Below are positions 27,574 to 37,135 of a stretch of DNA of 64,000 nucleotides, piece by piece. Every line of letters begins with the position of its first letter. The stretch's first letter is position 1. The stretch comes from Acidobacteriota bacterium. GTDB taxonomy: Bacteria > Acidobacteriota > Terriglobia > 2-12-FULL-54-10. A model generated the notes under the pieces. The model saw nothing but the letters and a program-made list of their open reading frames with translations, had not been told where the DNA came from and searched no databases. The translations under genes and the position numbers were made by a program. The stretch lies in the NCBI GenBank assembly GCA_009691245.1, contig SHUM01000008.1, forward strand, positions 1 to 64,000. Reading direction: 5' to 3'.

Positions 27574-29652
27574 ATGCCCTTGCTTGAAAGGGAGCCGCGA
27601 TTCACGCAAAACCGGCTCATCCTGTTTCGCTGGGGCACGGTTGTCGTTTTCGTCTTCCTGATCAGCGGCTTCTGGCGTTTGCAGATCCTCAAGCCGGACT
27701 TCTACATTCAACTTTCCGATCAGAATTCCATCAAAAATTTGCCCACGCCTGCACCCCGCGGCAGAATTCTCGACCGTAATGGTAAAGTGATTGTCGACAA
27801 CTACCCATCCTTCAGCATCATTGCTCAGACCGATTCCAAACATTCATTTGAATCGCATCTGCCCGGAATCGCGGCTGGTTTTCAGATTGATCTTGCAGTC
27901 CTGAAATCCCGTGTCGCCGTGGCCCGCAACAAGAATCCTTACGGGCATATTGTCCTGCTCGAAAATGCTACGCGAACCGAGATCACATTTCTGGAAACCC
28001 ATCGCCGTGAGTATCCAGAACTGGATATGCTTTCCGTTCCCCGCCGCAACTACCCCTCTGATGGGATGGCAGCACACATGATTGGCTACGTTGGTGAAAT
28101 CTCTGATCGTGATCTGGATCAACCCGAGTGGGCACTAATGCGGCTGGGCGCGATTGTCGGCAAGAGCGGCATCGAGCGCCAATACGATCATTTGCTGCGG
28201 GGCGAAGACGGGTTCCGGCGGGTGGTGGTAGACAGCATGGGGCGCGAAGCTGCGGTGCTTGATGAGCTGGTTCCGATGCCTGGTCAGGATTTGCGACTGA
28301 CCATCGACCTGGATTTGCAGATAGTTGCGGAAGCTAGCTTCCACGAGGACAGCGGCGCCATTGTGGCGCTTGATCCACGAACCGGCGGAGTCCTGGCCAT
28401 GGTCAGCCGTCCGGACTACAACCCCAACCTATTTGCGACCGGAATCTCTACACAGGCTTGGAATCAGATTATTGGCGATCCGGACAATCCTCTCCTGAAT
28501 CGCGCCATACAAGCACAGCTCGCTCCGGGATCGGTACAGAAAATTCTAATGGCCACCGCAGGTTTGGAAACAGGGGTTATTGATAGCAATACATCACACT
28601 ACTGTGGTGGCGGTGGAACCTTCTACGGTCGCTATTTCCGCTGCTGGAATGCCAAGGGTCACGGCAGCGTAAGCATTATCCGGGCCATGGCCCAATCCTG
28701 CGATGTCTTCTTCTACAATCTCGGAAAGGATTTAGGCATCGAGCGCATGGCCGAGTACTCGACCAAATTTGGATTGGGCCGGCCGACGGGGATTGATCTC
28801 CCCAATGAAGAGTCCGGGACTGTACCGTCTCCTCAATGGAAAGAGCGGCAGTTTCATGAACCCTGGTATCCGGGCGAGACGATCTCCGTAGCGATCGGGC
28901 AAGGCGCTTTGACCGTAACACCCGTACAGTTAGCCTATGCCGTAGGGGGCATTACGTCCGGCGGCGTCTTCAACCGCCCCCGGTTGGTTTCAATCGCAGA
29001 GTTGCGATCATTGAATCATCCCTCCGCTATCAGCTCAGACTCCCAGCCGAGTGGCCGCCGCGAGGTACCCTTAGCCGAGGCAACCGTGCAGGTGGTTACC
29101 GATGCTATCTATGCCGTCGTGAACCAGGGCGGCACCGGCGGTAGCGCTCGAGTTCCGGGACTGGATATCGCAGGCAAGACAGGTACGGCGCAGGTGGCCA
29201 GCCTCTCTCTAGCCAAGGGCGGGGGCAAGGGACTAGATTTGCGCGACAATGCCTGGTTTGTTGGTCTTGCGCCGCGCCGCAATCCGGAGATTGTGGTGGC
29301 GGTTCTCTACCAGAGTGGCGAACATGGCGCTGCCGCCGCTCCTGCGGCCCGTGACGTCATCAAGACCTACTTTGATAAGAAGAAGGGACTCCAGCCTCCG
29401 TCTGTAAATTCCACCCTGACACAGGCCAGGCCGGCTCCCGTTCCGAACGCCACTCCAAAACCTGCTCCAGAATCTGCTCCAGGTTCCGCAGCGCCGGCGA
29501 CCAGCCCTTCCGTGCCCCTGCCATCGTTGCCACTTCCGCCGTCGCCTGTGCCTGCGGTGTTGCCTCCTGCAAATCCAGCTCCCGTTGCCGCAAGTCCGCA
29601 ACCGGCTGCGTCCCCCGCAGCGCTAATGATCAGTGGTGGCAACTCAGGATGA
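27574..29652 (+). CDS. mrdA: Penicillin-binding protein 2 (MrdA), elongasome transpeptidase
   Basis: Class B PBP that cross-links peptidoglycan during cell elongation. One membrane anchor near residues 18-36 (WGTVVVFVFLISGFWRLQI), the dimerisation block PAPRGRILDRNGKVIVDNYPSF, and the transpeptidase domain: active-site LAPGSVQK (SxxK), SCD in MAQSCDVFFYNLG (SxN equivalent), and KTGTAQ. The C-terminal 70 residues (about 620-692) are a Pro/Ala/Ser tail not found in E. coli PBP2. Partner SEDS protein RodA follows 71 bases downstream. Confidence 0.96.
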   Translation: MPLLEREPRFTQNRLILFRWGTVVVFVFLISGFWRLQILKPDFYIQLSDQNSIKNLPTPAPRGRILDRNGKVIVDNYPSFSIIAQTDSKHSFESHLPGIAAGFQIDLAVLKSRVAVARNKNPYGHIVLLENATRTEITFLETHRREYPELDMLSVPRRNYPSDGMAAHMIGYVGEISDRDLDQPEWALMRLGAIVGKSGIERQYDHLLRGEDGFRRVVVDSMGREAAVLDELVPMPGQDLRLTIDLDLQIVAEASFHEDSGAIVALDPRTGGVLAMVSRPDYNPNLFATGISTQAWNQIIGDPDNPLLNRAIQAQLAPGSVQKILMATAGLETGVIDSNTSHYCGGGGTFYGRYFRCWNAKGHGSVSIIRAMAQSCDVFFYNLGKDLGIERMAEYSTKFGLGRPTGIDLPNEESGTVPSPQWKERQFHEPWYPGETISVAIGQGALTVTPVQLAYAVGGITSGGVFNRPRLVSIAELRSLNHPSAISSDSQPSGRREVPLAEATVQVVTDAIYAVVNQGGTGGSARVPGLDIAGKTGTAQVASLSLAKGGGKGLDLRDNAWFVGLAPRRNPEIVVAVLYQSGEHGAAAAPAARDVIKTYFDKKKGLQPPSVNSTLTQARPAPVPNATPKPAPESAPGSAAPATSPSVPLPSLPLPPSPVPAVLPPANPAPVAASPQPAASPAALMISGGNSG

Positions 29653-29723
29653 ATGGGAGCCGGTAGAGCGAGGATAGAACTGTGATCCAGCAGCCGCGAT
29701 GGCTATGAAAGTGAGTAGAAAGT

Positions 29724-30815
29724 TTGTCCACTCGATCGATATCATTTCGGGATTTTGACTGGACGATGTTCGGCATCCTGCTGTCCATCTCGTTGCTTGG
29801 CGTGCTGCAGATATACAGCACGACATGGAACACGCCGTTTGCGGGGGCCCACCAGAAGCAAATGCTGTGGATCGGCATCGGCATCGTAGTCATGTTCATT
29901 GTTGCCCGCATTGATTACCACTCATTGTTGAACTATGCTCCATGGTTCTATCTGGCTACCCTCGGATTTCTAGCCGCGCTTCTGGTGGTGGGCATCGAAA
30001 TCGCCGGTGCGCGCCGCTGGTTTCGCATGGGGGGCGTGAGTTTCCAAGTCTCCGAATTCGCCAAGTTTGGACTCATCCTGCTTTTGGCGCGCTTCTTCAG
30101 CGAGCAAGACTCCCGGGAAGTCTCCTGGCAGGATGCCGCCAAGGTTGCCGCAGCGGCGGGAGTGCCGTTCCTGTTGGTTGCCGGACAGCCCGACCTGGGT
30201 TCCGCCTTGACGCTGATCCCGATCGCCATCGCGGTGCTGTTCCTGGCAGGTTTCCCCTTGCGCTACTTTGCCATTATCGTTTTGGCCGGAGTGCTTGCAT
30301 TGCCGGTTGGCTACCACTTTCTGAAACCATATCAGAAGAATCGCATAGCCACCTTCCTAAATCCTGAGGCTGATCCCAAGAACACTGGATATCAGGTCAT
30401 GCAGTCCCGAATCGCCATAGGATCTGGGGAGATTTGGGGTAAAGGCATTGGGCAGGGCACTCAGACGCAACTGCGATTTCTGCCGGTAGCCCACACCGAT
30501 TTTATTTTTGCAGCTTTTAGCGAAGAACATGGCTTTGCCGGTGTATTATTAACTCTTGTACTTTATTTTGCCTTGTTGATGCGGTTGTTGCGGACGGCCG
30601 AGACCGCCCCGGATAATGCGGGGATGTATATCATTGGGGGTACGGCTGGGATACTTCTGTTTCAGATCCTGGTCAACGCGGGGATGGTGATTGGTTATAT
30701 GCCAGTTACTGGAATTCCTTTGCCTCTGATGAGTTATGGCGGGTCATCGGTGTTATTTACTTGGATGGCGATGGGCCTGGCAGGTAGTGTGCAAGTCCGT
30801 CGCTTTGTGAATTAA
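29724..30815 (+). CDS. rodA: Peptidoglycan glycosyltransferase RodA (SEDS family)
   Basis: Multi-pass membrane polymerase of lipid II that works with PBP2. The start is a TTG at 29724, which gives the usual SFRDFDWTMFG opening; no ATG in frame fits better before 29766. Ten membrane segments; signature VAGQPDLGSALTLIPIAIAVLF, ATFLNPEADPKNTGYQVMQSRIAIGSGEIWGKG and HTDFIFAAFSEEHGFAG, ending MPVTGIPLPLMSYGGSSVLF. Length 363 aa is normal. Confidence 0.95.
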   Translation: MSTRSISFRDFDWTMFGILLSISLLGVLQIYSTTWNTPFAGAHQKQMLWIGIGIVVMFIVARIDYHSLLNYAPWFYLATLGFLAALLVVGIEIAGARRWFRMGGVSFQVSEFAKFGLILLLARFFSEQDSREVSWQDAAKVAAAAGVPFLLVAGQPDLGSALTLIPIAIAVLFLAGFPLRYFAIIVLAGVLALPVGYHFLKPYQKNRIATFLNPEADPKNTGYQVMQSRIAIGSGEIWGKGIGQGTQTQLRFLPVAHTDFIFAAFSEEHGFAGVLLTLVLYFALLMRLLRTAETAPDNAGMYIIGGTAGILLFQILVNAGMVIGYMPVTGIPLPLMSYGGSSVLFTWMAMGLAGSVQVRRFVN

Positions 30816-31378
30816 TGGTTCTGCGTCCGTTAGGGGCAACCCTTGGGAGTGAACGGGACCCCAGTTTTTAGAGACAGTAGTTTGACTATAAAGATTTTTG
30901 AATTAAAGGAAGAAGAATCAATCGGCGGAGTTCCCCTCGAAAGTGTTCGTGGTGCGCCTCCGTCAGGCATTACAAGTTGAGCGACGGGATTGTCCCGCAA
31001 GGCGGGTAGAGATCCTGAAAGGCTCCAGAAACAGTTTTGACAAGCTGGTATGTAGTTTTAGGTAGGGAAACGCGAATCCTCTTGCTTAGAGTGATTTTCA
31101 GCGGATTCGAATAGGCCGAACGCGCCGGAGATATCTTGAGACCAAACGGAATTTCGACTCAACAATTCACATGCAAGTTCCGCTTGGCAGTCCCGGCCAT
31201 GGTCCGCTCAATTTGTTTTGCAACGCTGAGCGCCGCGTCCCGTATCCAGCCGTGTCCAAACCTTTGCGGTCCTGAGGTTGGCGGGAATCCCCCAGCCTAG
31301 CCTACAGTACAGCAGACCGCAGCCTTTCACTCTCTCTCCAGCCCTTCCCGGCAACCTCCCGTCATTTAGGAGAGGTTC
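30816..31378 (+). promoter_or_regulatory. 563-base leader/intergenic region before the RNase E/G gene
   Basis: No coding region is convincing on either strand, and I see no tRNA, tmRNA or RNase P RNA features. A candidate promoter TTGACA (31037-31042), 16-base spacer, TAGGTA (31059-31064) would give a leader of about 300 bases. A small hairpin CGGGA-TTG-TCCCG lies at 30985-30997. The last 60 bases are a pyrimidine-rich tract before GGAGAGGTTC at the start codon. E. coli rne has a long 5' UTR through which RNase E limits its own synthesis; a similar role here is inference. Confidence 0.4.
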
Positions 31379-34159
31379 ATGGCAAAAGAAATGGTAGTCT
31401 CCTCAAACCCACACGAAACTCGTGTGGCGATTCTTGAGGATGGTCTTGTCTCAGAAATTTTCTTTGAGCGCGAGCAGACGTATAGCCTGGCAGGCAGCAT
31501 CTACAAAGGCCGCGTAATGCGTATCCTGCCCGGCATGCAATCGGCTTTTGTCAACATTGGCCTGGAGCGCGATGCCTTTCTGTATGTCTCCGATTTTCTG
31601 GAGGGTCTGGAAGAGTACGACCAGCTGATGCACACGTTGGAGGAGCGCACTCCTCCACGCGGCAGCGCGGAGGAGGATGCCGAGTTGTCTTCGGCGGACG
31701 CCTTGGTGGAGGTCGGCACAGCACAAGTTGCTCCTTCCGTGGCACCTCTGGATGGCACTCCTGAAACTTCCAATCCAACTGGCCCGTCAAGCGCATCACC
31801 CCCTCGCCCGCCACAGGGCGATCGCGGCCGCGACGGTGGGCGTGGCCGGAGTGATCGCGGGTGGCGATACGGCCGACGCGGTCGAAGCGGTGCACCGCGT
31901 GGTGGTAAAGGTGGCATTCCTGACTCCAAGTACGCTCGCACCGGACCCGAGTCGGCGCCACCCCCTCCGAATGAGCGCCCCATTGAGGCGGTCACGGAAC
32001 CCGAAGTTTCCGAGCAACTAGTTTCTGCGCCTGAAGTTTTGGATCAGCCTGTGGCGCGCATCCTGCTTCCGGGTGAATCGTTGGCTAAATACCGTGAGCA
32101 GCCCAGCCCTTCCGATTCCACAATGGAAATCGCCGGCTCGCATGAATCCCCCTTGGAAATTTCTCGTGGCAATGAAGCGGTTGAGCCGGTTCACGAGGAA
32201 GAGATCGCAGCCATGCCCGTCGCTGCATTGGATGTGGTCGTTGCCGCCGTTCCCGCAACGGTGCAATCGAAAATAGAAGCGCAAGACGAGGTGCTGGATG
32301 AAGTGCTGGCCGAGGCAGACGGCGCTCTCAGTGCGGAGCCGCTTGAGCAGGAAGCCTCTGAAGTGATCAGTCATCCACTAGCTTTTACCCCGCGGCCATT
32401 TGACCTTCAGGCTTTTGCTGAATCCAGCCCGGAGGACATGACCGCCGAGGAGATGGATGCCGCCGGTGAGCAGGTGCTGCGGGAGGCTGCTGCCGAATCG
32501 GCTGGCGCTGGCATTGATTGGGAATCACGAGAGGAAACGCAGGATATCTCTGGTGAGATGAGCGCGGAAGAGTCCGGAGAAGAAATCTCCACTCCGGCAG
32601 ATAATGAATCCGGCACCCCCGCAGAATCGGGAGAAGCTCCAGCCGGAAGGGAAGGCGCACCGCGCGAAGCGGCTGTCCGTGAGGGTGGCCGCAACCCTCG
32701 CTTCCAGCGCCGAGGGCGTTCGCAAGCCCGTCGCGGTGGGCCGCGGCGTGATGGTATGCCGCCTCGTGAGGGCCTGCCGCCGCGCGAGGATGCAGCGCCT
32801 CCGGATCCCGGCCGAGACCAAGTTCTCGACCAAGGTCGAGCGCAGGGTCGAGCGCAGGGCCGCCGTCCGCAACGCAACGGCAACGGGCCTCGGGAAGGCC
32901 AGCGCGATACTCCGCGCGACACCCCGCGCGACGGGCAGCGTCAGGGTCAGGCTCCACGCCCGCTGATTGGCGACATGCTCAAGGAAGGCCAGGAGATCAT
33001 CGTCCAGATCGCCAAGGAGCCGCTCGGCAAGAAAGGTGCGCGCATCACGTCGCACGTCGCGCTGCCGGGCCGCTATGTGGTCTACATGCCCACGCTCAAC
33101 CACATTGGCGTGTCGCGCAAAGTGAGTTCGGACGAAGAGCGCCAGCGCCTGAAGCGCGTTGTGCTGGACGCCGCGAAAAACTTTGCCGGGGGATTCATCG
33201 TGCGCACCGCGGGCGATGGTCGCAGCGATGAGGACATTCGCCAGGACGTGCAGTATCTGACGCGCCTGTGGCTGGACATCAAGGCCAAGGCAGAGAAGTC
33301 CAACGCGCCGTCGCTGCTGCATCACGATCCCGACCTCGTCCTGCGCACGCTGCGCGATCAGCTTTCTCCCGAGTACACCACCATCTGGGTGGACAACGAG
33401 CAGGTCTATGAGCAGATTCTGCTGATGGTCCAGAAGTTCCAGCCCACGTTGGTGGGTCGCGTGCGGCTCTACACCAAAGAAGTGCCGCTCTTTGAAGAGA
33501 CCGGCGTTCAGGATGAGCTGAACAAAGCGCTGAAGCCCAAAGTCTGGCTCAAGTCGGGTGGCTACATTGTCATCAATCAGACCGAGGCGCTGGTGGCCAT
33601 CGACGTCAACACGGGCAAGTTCGTGGGCAAGTCGAATCGCCTCGAAGACACCATCGTCAAGACCAACCTCGAGGCCATTCAGGAGATTGTGCGGCAGATT
33701 CGCCTGCGCGACCTGGGCGGCATCATCGTCATCGACTTCATCGACATGGACGAGCGCAAGAACCGCGCCAAGGTGATGATGGAACTGGAAGACGCAGTGC
33801 GGGCGGACCGCTCGCCGTCCAAAATCCTTTCATTCAACGAATTCGGCCTGGTGGCTCTTACGCGCAAGCGTGTGCGTCAGTCGCTCGAACGCGCCCTGTG
33901 CACCTCCTGCGTCTATTGCGACGGATCGGGCATGGTGAAGTCGCCCGCAACGGTGAGCCTGGAAATTCTCAGCGAAGCCAAGAAGGTATGCGCCGATTGG
34001 ACGGGCAAACAGGTAACCATTCGCGTGAATCCCGAGGTAGGCAAAACCCTGAAATCCACCGCTGCCAGCATCATCGAATCCATTGAAGAGATGACCGGCA
34101 AGGGCGTCATCATCCGCAACGACCCCAGCGTCCACATGGAGAACTTCTACTTCGACTAG
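31379..34159 (+). CDS. rng: Ribonuclease E/G family endoribonuclease with large disordered insertion
   Basis: Single-strand-specific endoribonuclease acting in mRNA turnover and rRNA processing. N-terminal residues 1-76 start the S1 domain (GSIYKGRVMRILPGMQSAFVNIGLERDAFLYVSDF). Residues about 78-528 are a Pro/Glu/Arg-rich, probably disordered insertion; the S1 domain then resumes (GQEIIVQIAKEPLGKKGARITSHVALPGRYVVYMP). The catalytic DNase I-like domain has the two metal-binding aspartates in VAIDVNTGKF and IIVIDFIDMDERKNR, and the zinc-link cysteines are in CTSCVYCDGSG. Total 926 aa versus about 490 for RNase G. The insertion has an Arg/Gly tract (about 138-180), acidic stretches, and an Arg tract (about 430-525) with repeats such as DQGRAQGRAQGR and DTPRDTPRD. 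Start ATG 31379 behind AGGAGAGG. Confidence 0.95.
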   Translation: MAKEMVVSSNPHETRVAILEDGLVSEIFFEREQTYSLAGSIYKGRVMRILPGMQSAFVNIGLERDAFLYVSDFLEGLEEYDQLMHTLEERTPPRGSAEEDAELSSADALVEVGTAQVAPSVAPLDGTPETSNPTGPSSASPPRPPQGDRGRDGGRGRSDRGWRYGRRGRSGAPRGGKGGIPDSKYARTGPESAPPPPNERPIEAVTEPEVSEQLVSAPEVLDQPVARILLPGESLAKYREQPSPSDSTMEIAGSHESPLEISRGNEAVEPVHEEEIAAMPVAALDVVVAAVPATVQSKIEAQDEVLDEVLAEADGALSAEPLEQEASEVISHPLAFTPRPFDLQAFAESSPEDMTAEEMDAAGEQVLREAAAESAGAGIDWESREETQDISGEMSAEESGEEISTPADNESGTPAESGEAPAGREGAPREAAVREGGRNPRFQRRGRSQARRGGPRRDGMPPREGLPPREDAAPPDPGRDQVLDQGRAQGRAQGRRPQRNGNGPREGQRDTPRDTPRDGQRQGQAPRPLIGDMLKEGQEIIVQIAKEPLGKKGARITSHVALPGRYVVYMPTLNHIGVSRKVSSDEERQRLKRVVLDAAKNFAGGFIVRTAGDGRSDEDIRQDVQYLTRLWLDIKAKAEKSNAPSLLHHDPDLVLRTLRDQLSPEYTTIWVDNEQVYEQILLMVQKFQPTLVGRVRLYTKEVPLFEETGVQDELNKALKPKVWLKSGGYIVINQTEALVAIDVNTGKFVGKSNRLEDTIVKTNLEAIQEIVRQIRLRDLGGIIVIDFIDMDERKNRAKVMMELEDAVRADRSPSKILSFNEFGLVALTRKRVRQSLERALCTSCVYCDGSGMVKSPATVSLEILSEAKKVCADWTGKQVTIRVNPEVGKTLKSTAASIIESIEEMTGKGVIIRNDPSVHMENFYFD

Positions 34160-34188
34160 GGATGTGAATTGAATTTGCGAAATGGGAG

Positions 34189-34221
34189 AGCAGGAAGCAT
34201 CGCTTCCTGCTTTTCTTTCTT
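34189..34221 (+). terminator. Rho-independent terminator of the RNase E/G gene
   Basis: Perfect 10-base stem AGCAGGAAGC-ATC-GCTTCCTGCT followed by TTTCTTTCTT, 30 bases after the stop codon. Confidence 0.95.
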
Positions 34222-34248
34222 GCGGCTCAATCAACAAATAAATAAGGT

Positions 34249-34275
34249 CGTCATTCCGAGCGAAGCGGGGAACCC
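34249..34275. repeat. GTCATTCCGAGCGAAGCGGGGAACCC-type dispersed repeat
   Basis: The motif GTCATTCCGAGCGAAGCGGG is a wording I recognise from dispersed repeats in many bacterial genomes. Here it overlaps the 3' end of the YfhO gene on the minus strand, so its complement encodes the last residues (GSPLRSE) and the stop codon. Confidence 0.55.
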
Positions 34276-37094
34276 GCTTTTCCAACTGCCGCGTTGGCTT
34301 CCTGTGATCTGCTGCCGGAAGACCTCCGTCCCATCCGCCAGAAAACTATCAACCCGCATAGTGTCAACAGCGAGACCGACGCACCGATCCAGAAATGCCG
34401 GGGGCGGAAGCGCATCTCGATGCGATGCGATCCAGCGGAGACGGGCAAGGCGCGGAAGATGCTGTCGGCGCGAAGAACTTCCGCCGGTTGGCCGTCGATC
34501 GTCGCTTCCAATCCCGGATAGAAAATCTCATTTACCAGAACTATTCTCGGCTTCGCTGAAGCCACAGTGAACGAATACCGATTGGCCGAAACATCGTAGT
34601 CCCGGAACTTGAAGTCACTGCCAGTCATTGCGGGAGTCGCTGTGCCTTCCGGCGACGGCGTTTTGGGCAGGCGAATCAGAGTGAGTCCGTAGATGCTCAT
34701 GTCGGATTTTTGATGGGCGGTCAGAGTGATGCTGCCAGCGCCTGCCCGCAACTCAAATACTCCCAGGTCCACGGTGCGCGTGGACGCGCAGAAGTATCCG
34801 CCGGAGCGTGGAACCTTTGTCGGCTGGCCTTCCTGCAACTGATCGTCTTGCTGAACTTTCGCGGTAACGATAGGGAAGGGGTCCGTTTGCTGGGTGAAGT
34901 ACTCGGCGGAGATCAGATAGTTCCCGGGTTGGACGTTCGCGGGCAGGGGGAAGCGCTGCCAGTCATCTGGAAAGTTTCCCCAATAGGCGCGATACCGGCG
35001 CGGCTCAGAGCAACTGCCATCGTCGATCACGCCTCCGGTGGAACCCTCTTCGGCTGAGGGCAAGGTGTAGGTCTGTAACTCTTCAATCGGGAACGCGGGA
35101 TTTGCAGGGACGTCTCCGCGCTCCATAACTAACGCACTTCGGGCAGTGAACCAGAGCGAGTTCATCAGCGCCAGCGCCGCAGCGTTGTCAGGAACCACGT
35201 ACGCCCGGTCAAACATCCAAGCGCGCGAGAGGAAATTGCGGTTCTCGTAAATCTTGTACCAGCCCAGGCCGTCGTAGACTTTCTTCAGGTTCGCCATTTT
35301 CTCCATATGCATGTCGGCTTCGCGGATCGAGACCGTCAGGTAATACTTGATGCCCAGCAAATCCTGCATGCCGGATTGCAGATTGTTGTCCGGCCCGGCA
35401 TCGGCCCACGCGTAGGCGTTGGTCTGCATGAACTGGCGCACGTATTCGTTGTAGCGGCGCGGCAGCACCGGGTTCCAGCCATACGTGCCGGGGATGCGCA
35501 CGAGGTTCCAGTAGTTATTCGGCCAGCCCATGGTGTTGGCCACGCGAAAATCTCCGGACTGATCCGCGCGGAGGAATGCAATCTCCTCCTTGCGGTCATA
35601 GAGTGAGTCGTAGCTCATGAATAGCCGTGGATCCCGCGGCTCGGCGTTGAATGGGTTGTTCATGTGGAAGTTGAACAGCTCCGCGGCGGCGAGCAGGAGA
35701 ATCGTCCACTGGACGGCATGAATGCGCCGCAGCTCCATCGGCCACGCGAGCACAAACGCTGAGACGATTCCGAGGCCCAACAGCATGTACCAGTAGTACG
35801 GTATGATCCCGAGCCACCCCCAGTGCAGCCCTCCCAGCACGGCAAACGCGAAGGCGGCAAGGACGAAAACGCGCAGCCAGCGGAGGTGGAACCTTCGTTT
35901 CTCTTCATCCTCCAGCGCCGCCGCGCCCACACCCGCCATCACCGCTGCCGAGAAGATGGCTAGGTTGACGAAGATGAAGATGTTGCGGAACAGCTTCAGC
36001 AACGGCAGGCTGTAGTTGAGCTTGAAAAACGGTCCATTCGTGCCGAGCGATGCGAGCGAGAAGACAATGATCATGCCCAGCCAGAAGAAGTTCTTGCGCC
36101 GCGCCATCTCCACCAGCCCCACCAGCGCCAGCACACAGCCCGGCACGCTGATGAAGGCGATTTGGTAGCTGGGCCATGGGATCAGGCGAAGTTGCGCGCC
36201 GTGGAACTCGCCGAAAAAGTTGGGCAGAAAGTAAGTCCACAGATAGCGCGGATCACGTCCGCCGGCCATGACCTCCGGCGTCAGTTGCGAGCGAATCGAG
36301 AGTGCGCCAAGCTCCGCGGCCGGGATAAGCTGGACCATCGCCAGCCCAGCCCCAATTAAGGCAATCGTTCCGAGAAGCAGAATCCAATGCGGCCACAGGA
36401 TTTTTCTGTCCGCCCCGGCGCAGGCTTCATAGAAGAAGTAAAGAAATAGCAGCAGCCCGAGGTATACCGCGTGCTGGTAATGGCCGGTCAGGCAGACCAT
36501 CCCGTACGCGCCGCCGGCCAACGCGCCCGCGCGCCAGTCCCGGCCATGCAACGCGCGCCGCGCCAACAGGAACACCAGGGGGAACCAGCCGAGCGCGTTC
36601 ACGATGGACTGGTGCTGCGCGTGCGTGGTCAGCGGCCCGCTGAACATATAGATTACGCCGGCGATGAGCGCGGGCAGATGCTTCTTCGTCCAGTCCTTCA
36701 CCAGCCAATACATGCTGAGTCCGGCGAGGAAATAGTGGACGACAATTTGAATCTCCAGCAACTTGTAGGAAAGCGGATAGAACAGCCGCGACACCAGCAT
36801 CAGCCAGTTTGGTGGATAGAATATCTGCGCCTCGGGGTCGGCGATCACTGGGTAACCCGCAAAGTTGAACGGGGTCCACAGCGGCAGGCGAAAGTGGCGC
36901 AGCTCTTCATGGACGTATCCAAGCAACGGGTAAAAGAAATCCACCGCGTCCCAGGGGATGATGGCGCGATTGGTGAAGAGAATTCTGGAGTAGAAAATGA
37001 GGGTCAGCAGGGCCAGGACGATGGGTCCACTCCAGCGAGATTGTTCCGAGAGCAGCCCGAAGGCCTTCCGCATAAGCGAGCGCAGCAGGATCAT
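34251..37094 (-). CDS. YfhO-family multi-pass membrane protein
   Basis: Large membrane protein with glycosyltransferase-C-like topology. N-terminal TM helix VLALLTLIFYSRILF followed by the luminal loop IIPWDAVDFFYPLLGYVHEELRHFRLPLWTPFNFAGYPVIADPEAQIFYPPNWL, typical of YfhO; about 12 further membrane helices extend to residue 480. The C-terminal half (about 490-900) is extracytoplasmic and beta-rich; a last helix (GASVSLLTLCGLIVFWRMG) ends the protein. B. subtilis YfhO is implicated in lipoteichoic-acid glycosylation; the role here is unknown. The final residues come from a dispersed repeat. Length 947 aa. Confidence 0.86.
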   Translation of the reverse strand: MILLRSLMRKAFGLLSEQSRWSGPIVLALLTLIFYSRILFTNRAIIPWDAVDFFYPLLGYVHEELRHFRLPLWTPFNFAGYPVIADPEAQIFYPPNWLMLVSRLFYPLSYKLLEIQIVVHYFLAGLSMYWLVKDWTKKHLPALIAGVIYMFSGPLTTHAQHQSIVNALGWFPLVFLLARRALHGRDWRAGALAGGAYGMVCLTGHYQHAVYLGLLLFLYFFYEACAGADRKILWPHWILLLGTIALIGAGLAMVQLIPAAELGALSIRSQLTPEVMAGGRDPRYLWTYFLPNFFGEFHGAQLRLIPWPSYQIAFISVPGCVLALVGLVEMARRKNFFWLGMIIVFSLASLGTNGPFFKLNYSLPLLKLFRNIFIFVNLAIFSAAVMAGVGAAALEDEEKRRFHLRWLRVFVLAAFAFAVLGGLHWGWLGIIPYYWYMLLGLGIVSAFVLAWPMELRRIHAVQWTILLLAAAELFNFHMNNPFNAEPRDPRLFMSYDSLYDRKEEIAFLRADQSGDFRVANTMGWPNNYWNLVRIPGTYGWNPVLPRRYNEYVRQFMQTNAYAWADAGPDNNLQSGMQDLLGIKYYLTVSIREADMHMEKMANLKKVYDGLGWYKIYENRNFLSRAWMFDRAYVVPDNAAALALMNSLWFTARSALVMERGDVPANPAFPIEELQTYTLPSAEEGSTGGVIDDGSCSEPRRYRAYWGNFPDDWQRFPLPANVQPGNYLISAEYFTQQTDPFPIVTAKVQQDDQLQEGQPTKVPRSGGYFCASTRTVDLGVFELRAGAGSITLTAHQKSDMSIYGLTLIRLPKTPSPEGTATPAMTGSDFKFRDYDVSANRYSFTVASAKPRIVLVNEIFYPGLEATIDGQPAEVLRADSIFRALPVSAGSHRIEMRFRPRHFWIGASVSLLTLCGLIVFWRMGRRSSGSRSQEANAAVGKAGSPLRSE

Positions 37095-37135
37095 AAGTTA
37101 GTGGCCTGATTAGCTGGTTTCAGTATAATCAGTGT

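Noticed and set aside
30816-31378. Structured housekeeping RNA (tmRNA, RNase P RNA, 6S) in the large gap before rng
   Set aside because: No tag-peptide frame, T-loop with acceptor end, or RNase P conserved blocks could be seen.
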